NCBI RefSeq assembly: GCF_963082655.1
Contig: NC_081552.1
Location: 183,628,571 to 183,692,570, forward strand
From: Stomoxys calcitrans
Taxonomy: Eukaryota; Arthropoda; Insecta; Diptera; Muscidae
Direction: 5' to 3'
DNA: 64,000 bases
Below the pieces are notes generated by a model. It worked only from the letters and a program-made list of their open reading frames with translations, was not told where the DNA came from and searched no databases. Position numbers and translations under genes: made by a program. This document shows, one piece after another, positions 31,691-43,715 of the stretch (positions are counted from its first letter, which is position 1; every line of letters starts with the position of its first letter).

Positions 31691-32769
31691 GCCGCCGTAC
31701 CCTCAAAGTTTGACGTTCAGTGTGATAGGAGCAGTTGCAAACCTTAAGTCAAGGTGGCCGCCATTTTTAGCTCATCGACAAGGAGCCTTCTTTTCCTAGA
31801 CATGTGCATACAACGTGCTGCTGGGCAATACACTCATGTTCAAAAGTTTTACATGGTAAAAAAAATTACTAAGAACTGTCCCCACTGCACCCAATATAAA
31901 AACCGGCAAATTAGTTCTCTACCACTGAGAATCGTTTAAAATGGCAATTTGATTCGATTTAAAAAAGACTAAATAGTGACTATTCAACAGGTAGCCATAT
32001 AGTCAGTTATAGACAACTAACACATGATGATCAATGTTATAGGCGCTAAGCCGCTTCAAGCGAGTAGCAGCATAGACAAAGGAAATTAATAGATTCATAA
32101 CATATGCTCAAAAAAGTTCTAACAGATGGGGGAAATGTAAAATTCTCAGTCGTTTATATGTGATTGCGCAAGCATCCTGGGCGTCATGGAACGGAGAACT
32201 TTTAAGTTATTTTGTTAACATTTTGGGTATTAAGTCTAAACCTTTCCCTTATTGATGGCAGCACTAACGTTTATTCTGTTTGGAAAGTGGTAAAAATTGA
32301 TTATTGATCATTGTTATGATTATTTTTATGGCAAACTATGTGTCCGTAAAATAAATAAACAAAAAAAAAAATCTAGGAATTTGGTTGCGGTTGTTTGCTG
32401 TACTATTTTTTGCAAATTTTTTTTCCACCCTAAAATAGATAATTCAGGTAGTTTATATGGCTATCTTTGCCTTAGCTTAAAATTTATTTAGTAGAGTGCG
32501 AATATCCAAGTTTGCGTTAAACTGTTAGAGGGGAAGGCTCAACGAACATACACAGAATCAGGACTGTTGGAGAGTAGGTTATGTTACAGAGGTGACATTT
32601 TTCTACATCTTGAAAGCGAAAGCTCAGTGGAGCGGGTTTGATTGAAAATTTAGCTGAAAGATAAGAAGCCTCCTTTTTATAGTCGAGCCCAAGTGGCATG
32701 CCGATGAGCACACAGTTTTTTTTCGTTCGCCAAGTCATTGAAAATAGCTGATTAAAAAGGGAAAATAGC
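31691..32769. other. Unclassified interspersed sequence
   Basis: A segment at 32110-32250 resembles 37625-37760 (AATAGATGGGG.. and TTGTTAACATTT), so at least part is repetitive. A weak SINE-like stretch with TTTTTATAGTCGAGCCC is at 32660-32740. No gene is supported. Confidence 0.4.
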
Positions 32770-33735
32770 TTTGCAACAGTAAAAGCGGGAAAAGTTCGGC
32801 CGGGCCAAACCATATTGTACATACCCTCTACCATGGATCTCATTTGTCATTTTTTTGCCCGATATCTCTTTATAGGCAAACAAAAGATAATGGATATAAA
32901 TTGCAAAGCTATTGGAGCTATTTCAGGTTAGCAACCAATTCGGAACATGCTTGGTTTGTCTGTTAGAGACCATAGTAGATGTCATTGCGCAAAATGCCAA
33001 ACAACAATTGGATTAGAATTGAGCCCTATAGTGAATGAATTAAAATCAGGAGACCGGTTCATATGGGAGCTATATCAGGTGATGGACCCATTCAGATCAT
33101 ATTTGGCACATATGTGGAAGGTCATAGGAGAAGTCGTTAAAATAATGTTCAGCCAAATCGCATAAGAATTGCGCCCTCTAGAGGCTCAGAGAGTCATATT
33201 AGAGACGAAGATTTAGGATCAAATCCACATTCAAATGGAGATGCTTTTTCTCGATCTACAATGGTTTTTTTTTTTTTGATAAAATTGATGCTAATAATAT
33301 TACAATTATTGAAATGATTGTAATAATTGAACTAATTGATAAAATAGAAAAAATTATCTATACTATTTATAATAGACCATATGATTGGAAGTCAAATATA
33401 CTTTTTATACTATATAGATAATATATTAACCTCCTCATCAATAAATTGATACATGAAGGAATAATATTAGATCAGTTTATATGGGAGCTACATCAACCAA
33501 CTGACCTACACTAATAAAAAGTATTTGTACAAAATTTCAAGCGCCTAGCTTTACTCCATCAAATGTTGGCGCGCTTTCGACAGACGGACGAACATGGCTA
33601 GGTCGACTTAAATTGTCATGACGATCAAGAATATATATACTTTACGGTGTCTTAGACGCTTATTTCGAGGCGTTACAAACAGAAAGATGAAATTAGTATG
33701 CCCCCACCCTATGGTGGAGGGTATACAAATTTCGA
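32770..33735 (-). mobile_element. Hairpin-ended element, reverse orientation
   Basis: The tail end comes first (AAGTTCGGCCGGGCCAAACC near 32795), with one unit per ~150 bp. The closing segment (GACAGACGGACGAACATGGC, AATATATATACTTTACGG) precedes the reversed head hairpin (TATGCCCCCACCC, GGAGGGTATA) at about 33700-33728. An A+T-rich insert lies at 33250-33480. Confidence 0.7.
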
Positions 33736-33789
33736 ATAAATCACATTACCAATCTCCGTGATCTGGTATTTTTGAAAAAGGGTAATGTC

Positions 33790-35458
33790 AAGTGCTTTTT
33801 AGGGAGACATTTCGACTCAAATATGGATATCAAATTTGCGCCTCACAACCAAACCCCTTTAATTTGAGCTCCATATTGCCATGGTCGGTAAATATGAACT
33901 GTTTGGAGGGTGTTTTGTGTCTGGGGCGGCCACCGACACTTTGCCCTGAAAATAGATGTCAAATTCGTTCTTTACTGCCAAATACCATTGATTTGAGCTT
34001 CATATTGCCATAATCGGAAATGAAGTTCAGTTTAGAGGGTGCTTTAGGACTCTAAAATTGGATATCAAATTCGTTTTCTACTCTCAAATGCCTTTCATTT
34101 GAGTCCCATATTGCCATAATGGGTCAATTAATCTATTCAACGTGTAATTAGGAGGAAAAGCGCCACCCAGACTTGAACGTAAATTTTTATGTCACATTCG
34201 GTATCTACACCCAAATGCCTTTCATTTGAATCCCTTAAAGCCATGGTCGGCTGAAATGGCCATTTGGGGGTATTTGGGGTGGGTCGATCTCCCATTACTT
34301 GGACTGGGAATCCTCGCGAGACCATAAAAAAAAATGTCAGCGGTGGTTTTCCCTCCTAAAGCTGGCAACAATTGTCAGGTAGAGGTGTCGCACTGCGGCA
34401 CGCCGTTCAGACTCGGCTATAAACAGGAGGCCGCTTATCATTGAGCTTAAAACTTAAATCGGACTGCACTCATTGATATGTGAGAAGTTTGCCCCTGTTC
34501 CTTAGTGGAATGTTCATGAGCAAAATTTGCAATTTTTCAATTTGCATTTCGTTTTCTAGTCTCCAATACCTTTCATGTAATACACCTATTGTACCTATCA
34601 CTACACTTTTGGCTTTGGGTGGCGATTTTGGGGCAAGGAGGAGGGTCTGCCACCATCCGATATCTAAAAATTATGTAATCTATGTTTCCTTCCACAAAAA
34701 TCTACACAATACGTGAAAATTTTAAGAAAATCGGTTCAGCCGTTTTTGAGTCTACGGAACAAACAAACAAACCGAGTCTCATATAGTCATGATGGATAAT
34801 ATGCCCATTTGGGTGCTTTTTGGGGGGAGATTCGATATCTACTTCCGAATACCTTTCATTAGAGCCCCATATTGATATGGACGTTCAATTTGTCTGCCTT
34901 TAGAAGATTTGAGGTTAGGGCGACTTCCTGGGTACTCGGACCCAATTTTTAAGACCATATTCTACTCTATAATACCATTGATTTGATACCCGTATTGTCC
35001 TTATGGGTCCACTTTTGATTTTGGATGATGTTTTTGGTGAAACTGGGGAGGGTGAGCCCCTTCCGATATCAACAAATTATAAAGCGTATTCCTTCTTCCT
35101 GACTATATACTTAATCTACTCCCGAAAAACTTTCATTTGAGTCCCATATTATCATGCTCGTCCAATAAACCTATTTTAGGGTGCTTTGTGGTTGGGGCGG
35201 CCCCCAGCTACTTCGACCCAATTTTTAATATTAAATGTGTACTCTATTCCTGATTACATTTCATTTGAGTCCCATATTGTCCTGATCGGTACACTTTTAT
35301 TTTCGGGCAATACTTTTGGAGGGTACGCCCCCTTCCGATATCAAAAAATATACAGACCAACCTACACAGACCAACCTACACAATCTGTGAACATTTTAAG
35401 GTAGTCGGTTCAACCGTTTTTGAGTCTATACGGAACAAACAAACAAACACAAATTCAG
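33790..35458 (-). mobile_element. Helitron-like element(s), reverse orientation
   Basis: Reverse ~130 bp units (CTACTCTCAAATGCCTTTCATT) run to two 5'-type segments (CGGTTCAGCCGTTTTTGAG at 34730, CGGTTCAACCGTTTTTGAG at 35408) with AAACAAACAAAC tracts. Two copies therefore lie in the same direction. No CTAG end was located. Confidence 0.6.
34295..34520 (+). mobile_element. tRNA-derived SINE, 5' truncated
   Basis: It reads GAATCCTCGCGAGACC, CAGCGGTGGTTTTCCCTCC, GACTCGGCTATAAACAGGAGG and CTTAGTGGAATGTTCATGAGC. It is inserted in the reverse Helitron-like element. Confidence 0.7.
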
Positions 35459-37218
35459 TTTTATATCCACCACCAAAGGATGGGCAATGCTGTTTGTAAC
35501 ACCTCGAAATATTAATCTGCGACCCCATAAGGTACGTATGTTCTGGATCGTCTCGACATTCTGATTCGAAATCACGATAGCGGTCGAACGCGTAAAGCTA
35601 GCCGCCTGAAATTTTGCACAGATACTTCATATTGATGTAGGTCGTTGGGGATTGCAAATGGTCCATATCAGTTCAGATTTATATGTAGCTTCCATATAAA
35701 CCGATCTCCCGGTTTTACTTGTTGAGCCCTTCCTAGCCGCAATTTTGTATGCGGTGTTCTGTGACGACTTCCAATAACTGTGTCAAATACGGTCCAAATC
35801 GGTTTATAACCTGATATAGCTCCCATATAAACCGATCTCCAGATTTGTCCTCTTGAGCCTTTAAAAGCCGCAATTTTTGTCCGATTGGGCTGAAATTTTG
35901 CATGTGGTGTTCCGTTAGGACTTTCAATAACAGTGCCAAGTAAGGTCCACATCGTTTATAACCTGATATAGCTCCCATATAAACCTATCTCCCGATTTGA
36001 CTTCTTTAGCCCCTGGAAGCCGCAATTTTCATCACATTTGGCTAAAATTGTGCATATAGTGTTCTCTTATGACTTCCAACATCTGTGCCAAGTAAGGTCC
36101 ACATCGTTTATAAACTGTAATAGCTCCCATATAAACCGATCTCCCGATTTAAGATCTTTAGCCCCTGGAAGCCGCAATTTTCCTCCGATTTGGCTCAAAT
36201 TGTGCACATAGTGTTCTCTTGTGACTTCCAACAACTGTGTCAAGTATGGTTCAAATCGGTCGAAAACCTGATATAAAGGGTGATTTTTTTGAGGTTAGGA
36301 TTTTCATGCATTAGTATTTGACAGATCACGTGGGATTTCAGACATGGTGTCAAAGAGAAAGATGCTCAGTATGCTTTGACATTTCATCATGAATAGACTT
36401 ACTAACGAGCAACGCTTGCAAATCATTGAATTTTATTACCAAAATCAGTGTTCGGTTCGAAATGTGTTCATTCACCGTAACGTTGCGTCCAACAGCATCT
36501 TTGAAAAAATACGGTTCAATGATTCCACCAGCGTACAAACCACACCAAACAGTGCATTTTTCGGGATGCATGGGCAGTTCTTGAACGGCTTCTGGTTGCT
36601 CTTCACTCCAAATGCGGCAATTTTGCTTATTGCCGTTTCAACCAGAAATGAGCCTCATCGCTGAACAAAATTTGTCAAAATTTGAACACATTTTGAACCG
36701 AACACTGATTTTGGTAATAAAATTCAATGATTTGCAAGCGTTGCTCGTTAGTAAGTCTATTCATGATGAAATGTCAAAGCATACTGAGCATCTTTCTCTT
36801 TGACACCATGTCTGAAATCCCACGTGATCTGTCAAATACTAATGCATGAAAATCCTAGCCTCAAAAAAATCACCCTTTAGATCCCATATAAACCGATCAC
36901 CCGGTTTTACTTCTTGAGCACTTACTAACCACAATTTTTGTCCGATTTGGCTGAGATTTTGTATGCGGTGTTCTGTGACGAGTTCAAACAACTGTGATGA
37001 AAACGGTCCAAATCAGTGTATAACCTAATGTAGCTCCCATGTAAACAGGTCTCTCGCTCATTTTTGTTCGGTTCCTAGAAGCTTTAATTTTTGCTGGTTT
37101 GACAAAAGTTTGGAATGTAGAATAAAATTATGCCCTTCAACTAAATTTATTTTGTATAATTTTTTTAAAGAATCCATAGATTCGGCTTCCCGAACTTAGC
37201 ACGCTTTTATTTGTTATA
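35459..37218 (+). mobile_element. Hairpin-ended element, interrupted by a fold-back mariner element
   Basis: The head (TTTTATATCCACCACCAAAG) is at 35459. Units with ~150 bp period follow, then the 602 bp insertion at 36276. The units resume at 36880 (CCCATATAAACCGATCACCC). The degraded tail (TTCGGCTTCCCGAACTTAGC, TTTTATTTG) is at 37180-37215. Confidence 0.7.
36276..36877. mobile_element. Fold-back mariner-type element, copy 1 (602 bp)
   Basis: It is flanked by TA (36274-36275 and 36878-36879). About 190 bp inverted arms start AAGGGTGATTTTTTTGAGG. Each arm carries the transposase N-terminal start (M-N-R-L-T-N-E-Q-R-L-Q-I-I-E-F). The centre is a reversed piece of the catalytic region (M-H-P-E-K-C-T-V-W-C-G-L-Y, I-I-E-P-Y-F-F). 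It makes no full transposase and must be moved in trans. Confidence 0.9.
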
Positions 37219-38269
37219 GATAAGAAAGATGTGGCATCACTTTTTCCACCCATTTATGGCAAATTTTGCTATAATAAGGGTGGTTCTGAAACACGCTACT
37301 CAAGATGCCATAAAGATGTAAGAACACCACGTTTTACTTAATTCTAGGAAAATTACAACTGTTCCCAGGGCTGTTTTTATTATGGTGACTCTTGCTATAA
37401 TAGTTGTACAAGAACACTTTATTTTTTTAATTGCCATAATGATGTGTGGGCATCACTTTTTCTCAACTCGAAGCTTGAAAGCTTTATGGAAAGTGTTGTT
37501 ACTGTCACCAGTATTCAGTTTTTTATGGCGAAACTTACTATATGTCGCTTTAGTATTAATAATTTGAAGTACTAATATAGCAAATAATTTATAGACACAA
37601 CAAGGCAAATAACTCCTAAGAAAGTGTTTAAAAAAGCTCCAATAGATGGGGCAAAACTAAATTGTCACTTTATATATGTAAGCGACATGAAACGCACTAC
37701 TTTTGAGTTTTTCTTGTTAACATTTGAGTTTCAAGGCCCAAACATTTCTTTGTCTACGCAAATACTTCGAAATTAAAATGCTAATAAAATGACTCAAAGT
37801 TGTCCGTTGCATTCCGCCTGTGATTGTTGTGCGCTTTCATTTGATAGTTTGCTTAGAGGCCAAGGGCCCTTTTTCTAAAGACAAAATTTTAATGAAATTT
37901 CTTCAAATGGTGTGGTGCCAGACGAAATCGCGATCTAGGAAAACATTCGAAAGGCAACTCAGCAAAGACATCTTCTGCCAAACTTCCTGTTATCAATAGA
38001 AAAACAAAAAAAAAAACTTGTTTAAAGTTAGGCAGAAAATGTAATAGCATTTGACTGGTTTCCTAGACTTTTGACGAGATCCTACTGATGAGTTTGGCGT
38101 GGTAGCAAACGAAATCGCGATCTAGGAACTAAGTCAAATGCTATTACAAATCCAAAACACATTTTCTGATTAACTTTAAACATGTATAAGCGCGTTGGAT
38201 ACACGCTTACATGGATAAATTAACCATGCTCTTTTATAACAACTCCGCTACCACATCCATAGTAATGTG
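37219..38269. other. Unclassified, partly repetitive
   Basis: It contains a segment similar to 32110-32250. Two short stretches, near 37923 and 38105, both read GACGAAATCGCGATCTAGGA-like text, so a local duplication is present. No gene is supported. Confidence 0.4.
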
Positions 38270-39263
38270 CAAATGGGGACTGGTCTGGATCATATTTGTT
38301 TCTGGTCCCAAGAACTCATATTCAAGTCACAGTTTCAGCAAAATCGGCCAACAAATTCCCTTTTTATGAGACTAAGACTCTAAATTGGATGATCGGTCTA
38401 TATTTCAGCTTAATCTAAATAAGGTCTAATCTAGACCATATGATGGTCGGATGACGGGAGGCTTAATACAAGTCAAATTCCAGCGAAATCTGGTAATTAA
38501 TGCAGCTTTTTTGGGCTAAAGACCCTTAATCGTCAGATCGGTTTGTATGGCATCTATATTTGAATAAAGACCGATCTGAACGATATTTGAGTCGGATATC
38601 GGTAGGCTTTAATCAACTCGCTATTTCAATTTTCATCGAAATCGGATAATAGTCGGGGCTTTTATGGGCTTAAGACCCTAAATCGCCAAATCGGTCTATA
38701 TGGCAGCTATATATAAATATAGTCCGATCTGATCCATATTTGTGTCGGATGTTGGGAGGCTTAAAGCAACTTATAATTTCATATTTTATCGCAATCAAAT
38801 AATTATTGCAGCTTTTTGCAATCGGCAGATCGGTCTAAATGGCAGCTATATCTAAATATCGTCCGATCTGATCCATATTTAGGCTTAAAACAACTCACTG
38901 TTTCAAGTTTCAACGAAGATCGGTTAATAAATGCAGCTTCTATGGGATCAAGTCCAAATATAGTCCGATTTGGCCCATTGAAGAACTTAAACTGCATATA
39001 ATTTCAACTCAATTTTTAAAGACTGTAGTGTGATTAAAACTGACGGACATCGTTAAATCGCCTTCGAATTTTTCCAGGATCCGAAATAAATATACTTTGT
39101 AAGATCGGAAATGGATATTTCGATGTGTTGAAGACGGGATGCACCTACAGCGGTGTGTATAACAAGTAAAACGACATTAAGTTCGGCCGGGCTGAACTTT
39201 GGATAAACCACCTTTCGTCAATAATTCGATGAAAAATCCATAATTTATGCACCTATAGAACTA
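38270..39263. repeat. ~152 bp tandem units with tail hairpin
   Basis: The units are of the second type (GGCAGCTATATCTAAATATAG, TCCGATCTGATCCATATTT). They close with GACGGACATCGTTAAATCG and the hairpin AAGTTCGGCCGGGCTGAACTT at about 39179-39199, which has one mismatch. A mariner element follows. Confidence 0.7.
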
Positions 39264-39860
39264 AAGGGTGATTTTTTTGAGGTTAGGATTTTCATGCATT
39301 ACTATTTGACAGATCACGTGGGATTTCAGACATGGTGTCAAAGAGAAAGATGCTCAGTATGCTTTGACATTTCATTATGAATAGACTTACTAACGAGCAA
39401 CGCTTGCAAATCATTGAATTTTATTACCAAAATCAGTGTTCGGTTCGAAATGTGTTCATTCACCGTAACGTTGCGTCCAACAGCATCTTTGAAAAAATAC
39501 GGTCCAATGATTCCACCAGCGTACAAACCACACCAAACAGTGCATTTTTCGGGATGCATGGGAAGTTCTTGAACGGCTTCTGGTTGCTCTTCACTCCAAA
39601 TGCGGCAATTTTGCTTATTTACGTAGCCATTCAACCAGAAATGAGCCTCATCGCTGAACAAAATTTGTCAAAATTTCGAACCGAACACTGATTTTGGTAA
39701 TAAAATTCAATGATTTGCAAGCGTTGCTCGTTAGTAAGTCTATTCATGATGAAATGTCAAAGCATACTGAGCATCTTTCTCTTTGACACCATGTCTGAAA
39801 TCCCACGTGATCTGTCAAATACTAATGCATGAAAATCCTAACCTCAAAAAAATCACCCTT
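39264..39860. mobile_element. Fold-back mariner-type element, copy 2 (597 bp)
   Basis: TA flanks lie at 39262-39263 and 39861-39862. It is nearly identical to copies 1 and 3. The reversed centre reads F-S-D-E-A-H-F-W-L-N-G-Y-V-N-K-Q on the - strand, which includes the second catalytic aspartate region of a DDE/D transposase. Confidence 0.92.
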
Positions 39861-39862
39861 TA

Positions 39863-40672
39863 TATCCAAATATGATCTGATTTGGACCAAATTCGGCACG
39901 GACATTGAGTGGTGTAATAATACAAGTCACTGCTCAATTTTGGTTTAATATTGGTGTTTTTAGCAGCTGTATCCAAATATAGACCAATCTGAACCATATA
40001 GGACAGCCAAAAAGCCAGCCGATAATAAATGCGCTTTTTATGGGCCAAGGCCTTAAATCGAGAAATCGGTCTATGTGGCTGCTATATCCAAATCTGGACC
40101 GATCTGGGACAAACTGAAGATGGATGTCGAGTGGCCTAACACAACTCACTCTCCTAAATATCAGCGAAATCGGACAATAAATGCTCTTTTTATGGGCCCA
40201 AGACCTTAAACCGAGAGATCAGTCTATATGGCAGCTATATCCAAATCTAGAGCGATCTGGGCCATACTGAAGATGGATGTCGAGAAGCCTAACACAACTC
40301 ACTATCCTTAACTTCTCCAAAATCGGATAATAAATGTGGCTTTCATGGGCCTAAGACCATAAGTTGGCAGATCGGTCTATTTGGGGGCTATATTAAGATA
40401 TTGTCGCATATAGCCCATCTTCGAACTTTCGCTGCCTATGGACAAAAAAAGAACTGTGCAAAGTTTCAGCTCAACATCTCTATTTGTAAAGACTGTAGCG
40501 TTATTTCAACAGACAGACGGACGGACATTGCTAGGTCGTCTTATTTTTTACGACGATCCAGTATAAATATATATCTACGCTATAGGGTCGGAAATGGATA
40601 CTTCGATGTGCTGCAAATGGAATGACAACATGAATGTACCCCCATCTTTCGGTGGTGGGTATAATCAAGTAA
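39863..40672 (+). repeat. ~152 bp tandem units and closing segment
   Basis: It continues the second-type units (CGGACAATAAATGCTC, GGTCTATATGGCAGCTATAT), closes with CAGACAGACGGACGGACATT, and ends in the head hairpin text near 40635-40660 (CCCCCATCTTTCGGTGGTGGG). Confidence 0.65.
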
Positions 40673-41202
40673 AAGCGTGCTAAGTTCGACCAGGCCGAAT
40701 CTTGGAAACTCACCATCATGAATTCTGCTAAAAATTTGCACAAAATAAAGTTAATTGAAGGGCATAATTTTACTCTACATACCAAACTTCTGCCAAACCA
40801 GCAACAATTAATGGTCTATAGCAGCCATATCAGGTTAAAGACTGATTCAGACCGTACTTGGAAAAGTTGTTGAAAGTCATAACAAAGCACTTCATGCTCA
40901 ATTTCAGCCAAATCCGACAAAAGTTGCGGCTTGTAAGGGCTCACGAAGTCAAATCGGGAGTTCGGTTTATATAGGACCTGTATCATGTTGCAGACCAATT
41001 TGTACCGTACTAGATATAGTTGTTGGAAGTCATAAAGGAAAACCATGTAACAAATTTTAGCCACATCGGACAAAAAATGCGGATTATTAGGGCTCAAGGG
41101 GTCTATTCGGGAGATCGGTTTATATGGGAGCTATATTAGATTATAGACCGATTTGGACCATACTAGACAAAGATATTGGAAGTCTTAACAGAACACCGTA
41201 TG
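40673..41202 (-). mobile_element. Hairpin-ended element, reverse, truncated
   Basis: The reversed tail (TAAAAGCGTGCTAAGTTCG, ACCAGGCCGAATCTTGG) is at 40667-40700. Three reversed ~150 bp units run to about 41190, where LINE sequence begins. Confidence 0.7.
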
Positions 41203-42236
41203 CGACATTGTGGCTGCCCAAATTGCAACGACCACTGCCGTGAGGTTAAGGGAGCTTTCTCATTGGCCATGTGGTAGTTACTAAAACTGTGTTATCCTTG
41301 ATGCAATATCCGATATTCCAGCCAGCGTGGATTACACCCTACCTGAGCCGCTTTTTGATAAAAATTACTGTACCACTATTCCTGATAGAACCGATTGGAA
41401 CTACGATATCCCTGGTAACAGAAGTTACATAGACTTCTATACGGATGGTTCAAAACTAAACAACCAAGTGGGCTTTGGGGTGTACTCTAAAGATCTAGAA
41501 CTGGTCATATCGAAGAGGTTACCCGACCACTGCAGTGTGTGTCAAGCAGAGATGCTTGCAATTAAGGAAGTGGTGGAATGGCTAAGATATAATGTCTTAA
41601 CGACGATTGGCATAGATATATTCTCAGACAGCAAGGCATCCATTAAATTCCAAGGAGAACATATTTCTGAACACAAAAACCGACCTCGACTGTCGCAAAT
41701 TTTTCAATGAGATGGCTGAACAGTTCAAAATTCACCTGTTCTGGGTGCTAGGCCTCAGAGATATCCCAGGGAGCTTGCGAGACTAGGAACTACCTTACGC
41801 ACTCCAGGGACACTGGAATCTGTGGATATGCCTCTAGCAACATGTAAGCTAAGTTTTCTGGACCAGGACCGAAGGTCAACGAATGATAGTTGGTCGCAAA
41901 GAGGGGGCTGTGCATTCCAAAACTATGTGGCTTCATCTAGACTTGAAGAGGTCTAATGACAGCAATCATTAGCCAGAACAGACGTCTCAGTCATTGTGTG
42001 CGTCATGACAGGTCACTGTCTAATCGGAATCGGATGCTGACAGACTGAAGGTTGCCAGCAACGACTTTTGCAGACGCTGAAGAAGAGACTATAGAACACC
42101 TTCTGTGTGTGTCCCGCACTATCAGTTAGAAGGAGTTCCACTTTAGGTTCTCATTTCTTTGAGAACCTGTCTGATTTAGAGGATGTGAACATTCGCAAGT
42201 TACTGGGCTTTTTAAAACGATCTGGATGGTTCAACG
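41203..42236 (+). mobile_element. LINE fragment (LOA/I-like), RNase H to C-terminus, left of the Transib
   Basis: It reads AQIATTTAVRLREL, then RNase H 41327-41710 (FYTDGSKLNNQVGFGV, AEMLAIKEVVEW, FSDSKASI), a frameshifted remainder and K-R-S-G-W-F-N. It stops at 42236, where the Transib begins. The LINE 3' UTR resumes at 47255. Confidence 0.8.
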
Positions 42237-42243
42237 CACAGTG
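42237..42243 (+). promoter_or_regulatory. CACAGTG terminal heptamer of the Transib
   Basis: The exact CACAGTG matches the consensus heptamer of V(D)J recombination signals and the CAC start of Transib ends. An A-rich run (AAAAAAA) lies 11 bases further in. It is at best a weak nonamer. Confidence 0.75.
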
Positions 42244-42568
42244 GGCCAAATGGCAAAAAAATTGGAAATAAGTCTACAACTTTTTATCTGTTGATTTTAG
42301 CCATACAAAATGTTCTAGACATTTGTAGAGGAGGACATAGGCTTTCAGAAAAGTGCTGTTGTTGGTCCATATCTTTAATACAGGGTGAGCTACAGGGTGT
42401 CAAAGTTGACCACTTTTGACTTCTCCAAGCTTCTGGGGGCCATAACTTTTGATCTACTCAACCGATTTACATGATTTAGGACTCTAGAGAAAGAGCTTGA
42501 CAAGATCTAAAAAACTTATGCATAAAGTACCATGCCATCGTGTACTGTTAAGGAGTTATGAATTGTTT

Positions 42569-43669
42569 AATTTTAAAATATGAAAATTTGGCCTTGGTTT
42601 TTTTCAGTGTTTTTTAAATAACTCCGTCAATTTTAAAGCTATAAACTTCATACTTCACACAAATTATGCCAGCATATGTGTGCATAAAATACAAAAGGAA
42701 TCACGTGAATATCTTTGGCGGTTTAAAAATGGCATCGTTTTCAATATGAAAAATATTTTTTTTGTCAAAAAATTGCAAAATTTTTCAAAAAAGATACTCC
42801 CATTTCCTTTAAGTTTTCGCAAACTTTGGCCATCAAAGCATTATCATTTCTTTCCATTTTCACAAAGTCGAGGTATTAAGAAAAGTTTTAAGTGCTAATT
42901 TGGCTAATTTCGATATCAAACAACACCGTTATCTTAAGACCAAAATGGCCAATTTTTTTACTAAACTTCAAAAGTTTCTCACTGGAAAAAAAGTTCTACG
43001 GGGATTTTTTCGCTTTTTTTGAACTTAAATGAAAGCTTAAAATGTTCCCAACATTTTAAGGTATGTCTCGCCATATCCTAGCCATAAATGAGATCGTAGC
43101 GATCAAAATACTGAAAAAAGTCAATTTTCAAGTAGTGCTATATTCATTGCTAAAAAACAAGTATTACGTCACATTTTATTGCAAAGATGTTAAATAAACT
43201 TTTATTTGGTAACACTTCTTCTACAAAACACAAAAAGAATCATGGAAATATCTCTATTCTATTCCATTTTATGGAACCGGCAATAAAAAAGTCAATTTTT
43301 CAAAAAAGTCGAATTTCCCAAATTTTGTTTTTGTTGTCCTAATTGCACATGACACACTATAGCCATATTTACGCAACATACCTTATCGTAAAGGAAATTT
43401 TCATACCTTTCCAACAATGTATAAAACATTTCTCTACTCGGATTCTATCTACTCTAAAATTCATTTACACTTCATTAAACTCTATATAAAAATGTCTATT
43501 TGTGAAATGGAACCTTATATGGGGCCTACACTAAAACATTGATAGATTTGCCCAGGGTTTACAATACAAATGTGTTAGAATAAAAAAAGGTCTCCTGCCA
43601 AAGTTTAAAAAAATTGGAATAAAAATATGTGTTTTAGAGCGAAAACACTTCGCATCGGCGTGCGTTTAT
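42569..43669. repeat. Left inverted arm of the Transib
   Basis: It is the reverse complement of 46152-47254. It is A+T-rich and carries no full gene, though both arms contain the same 72-codon open stretch. Confidence 0.9.
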
Positions 43670-43715
43670 ATGTATATTAGCTACTCCCAAAATAAAAAAG
43701 CATTTTAGTTTTGTA

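Noticed and set aside
39377..39691. 104-codon + ORF and the like at 36389 and 60706
   Set aside because: They join the true transposase start to a reversed catalytic fragment, so most of the frame is antisense and not a protein.
42256..42265. A proper RSS nonamer at 12 or 23 bp from CACAGTG
   Set aside because: The A-run matches only about 5 of 9 nonamer positions, which A+T-rich DNA gives by chance.
42680..42898. 72-codon ORF in the left Transib arm (and its mirror at 46924-47142)
   Set aside because: It is present only because the arms are inverted copies. It is low-complexity, A+T-rich and has no motif.
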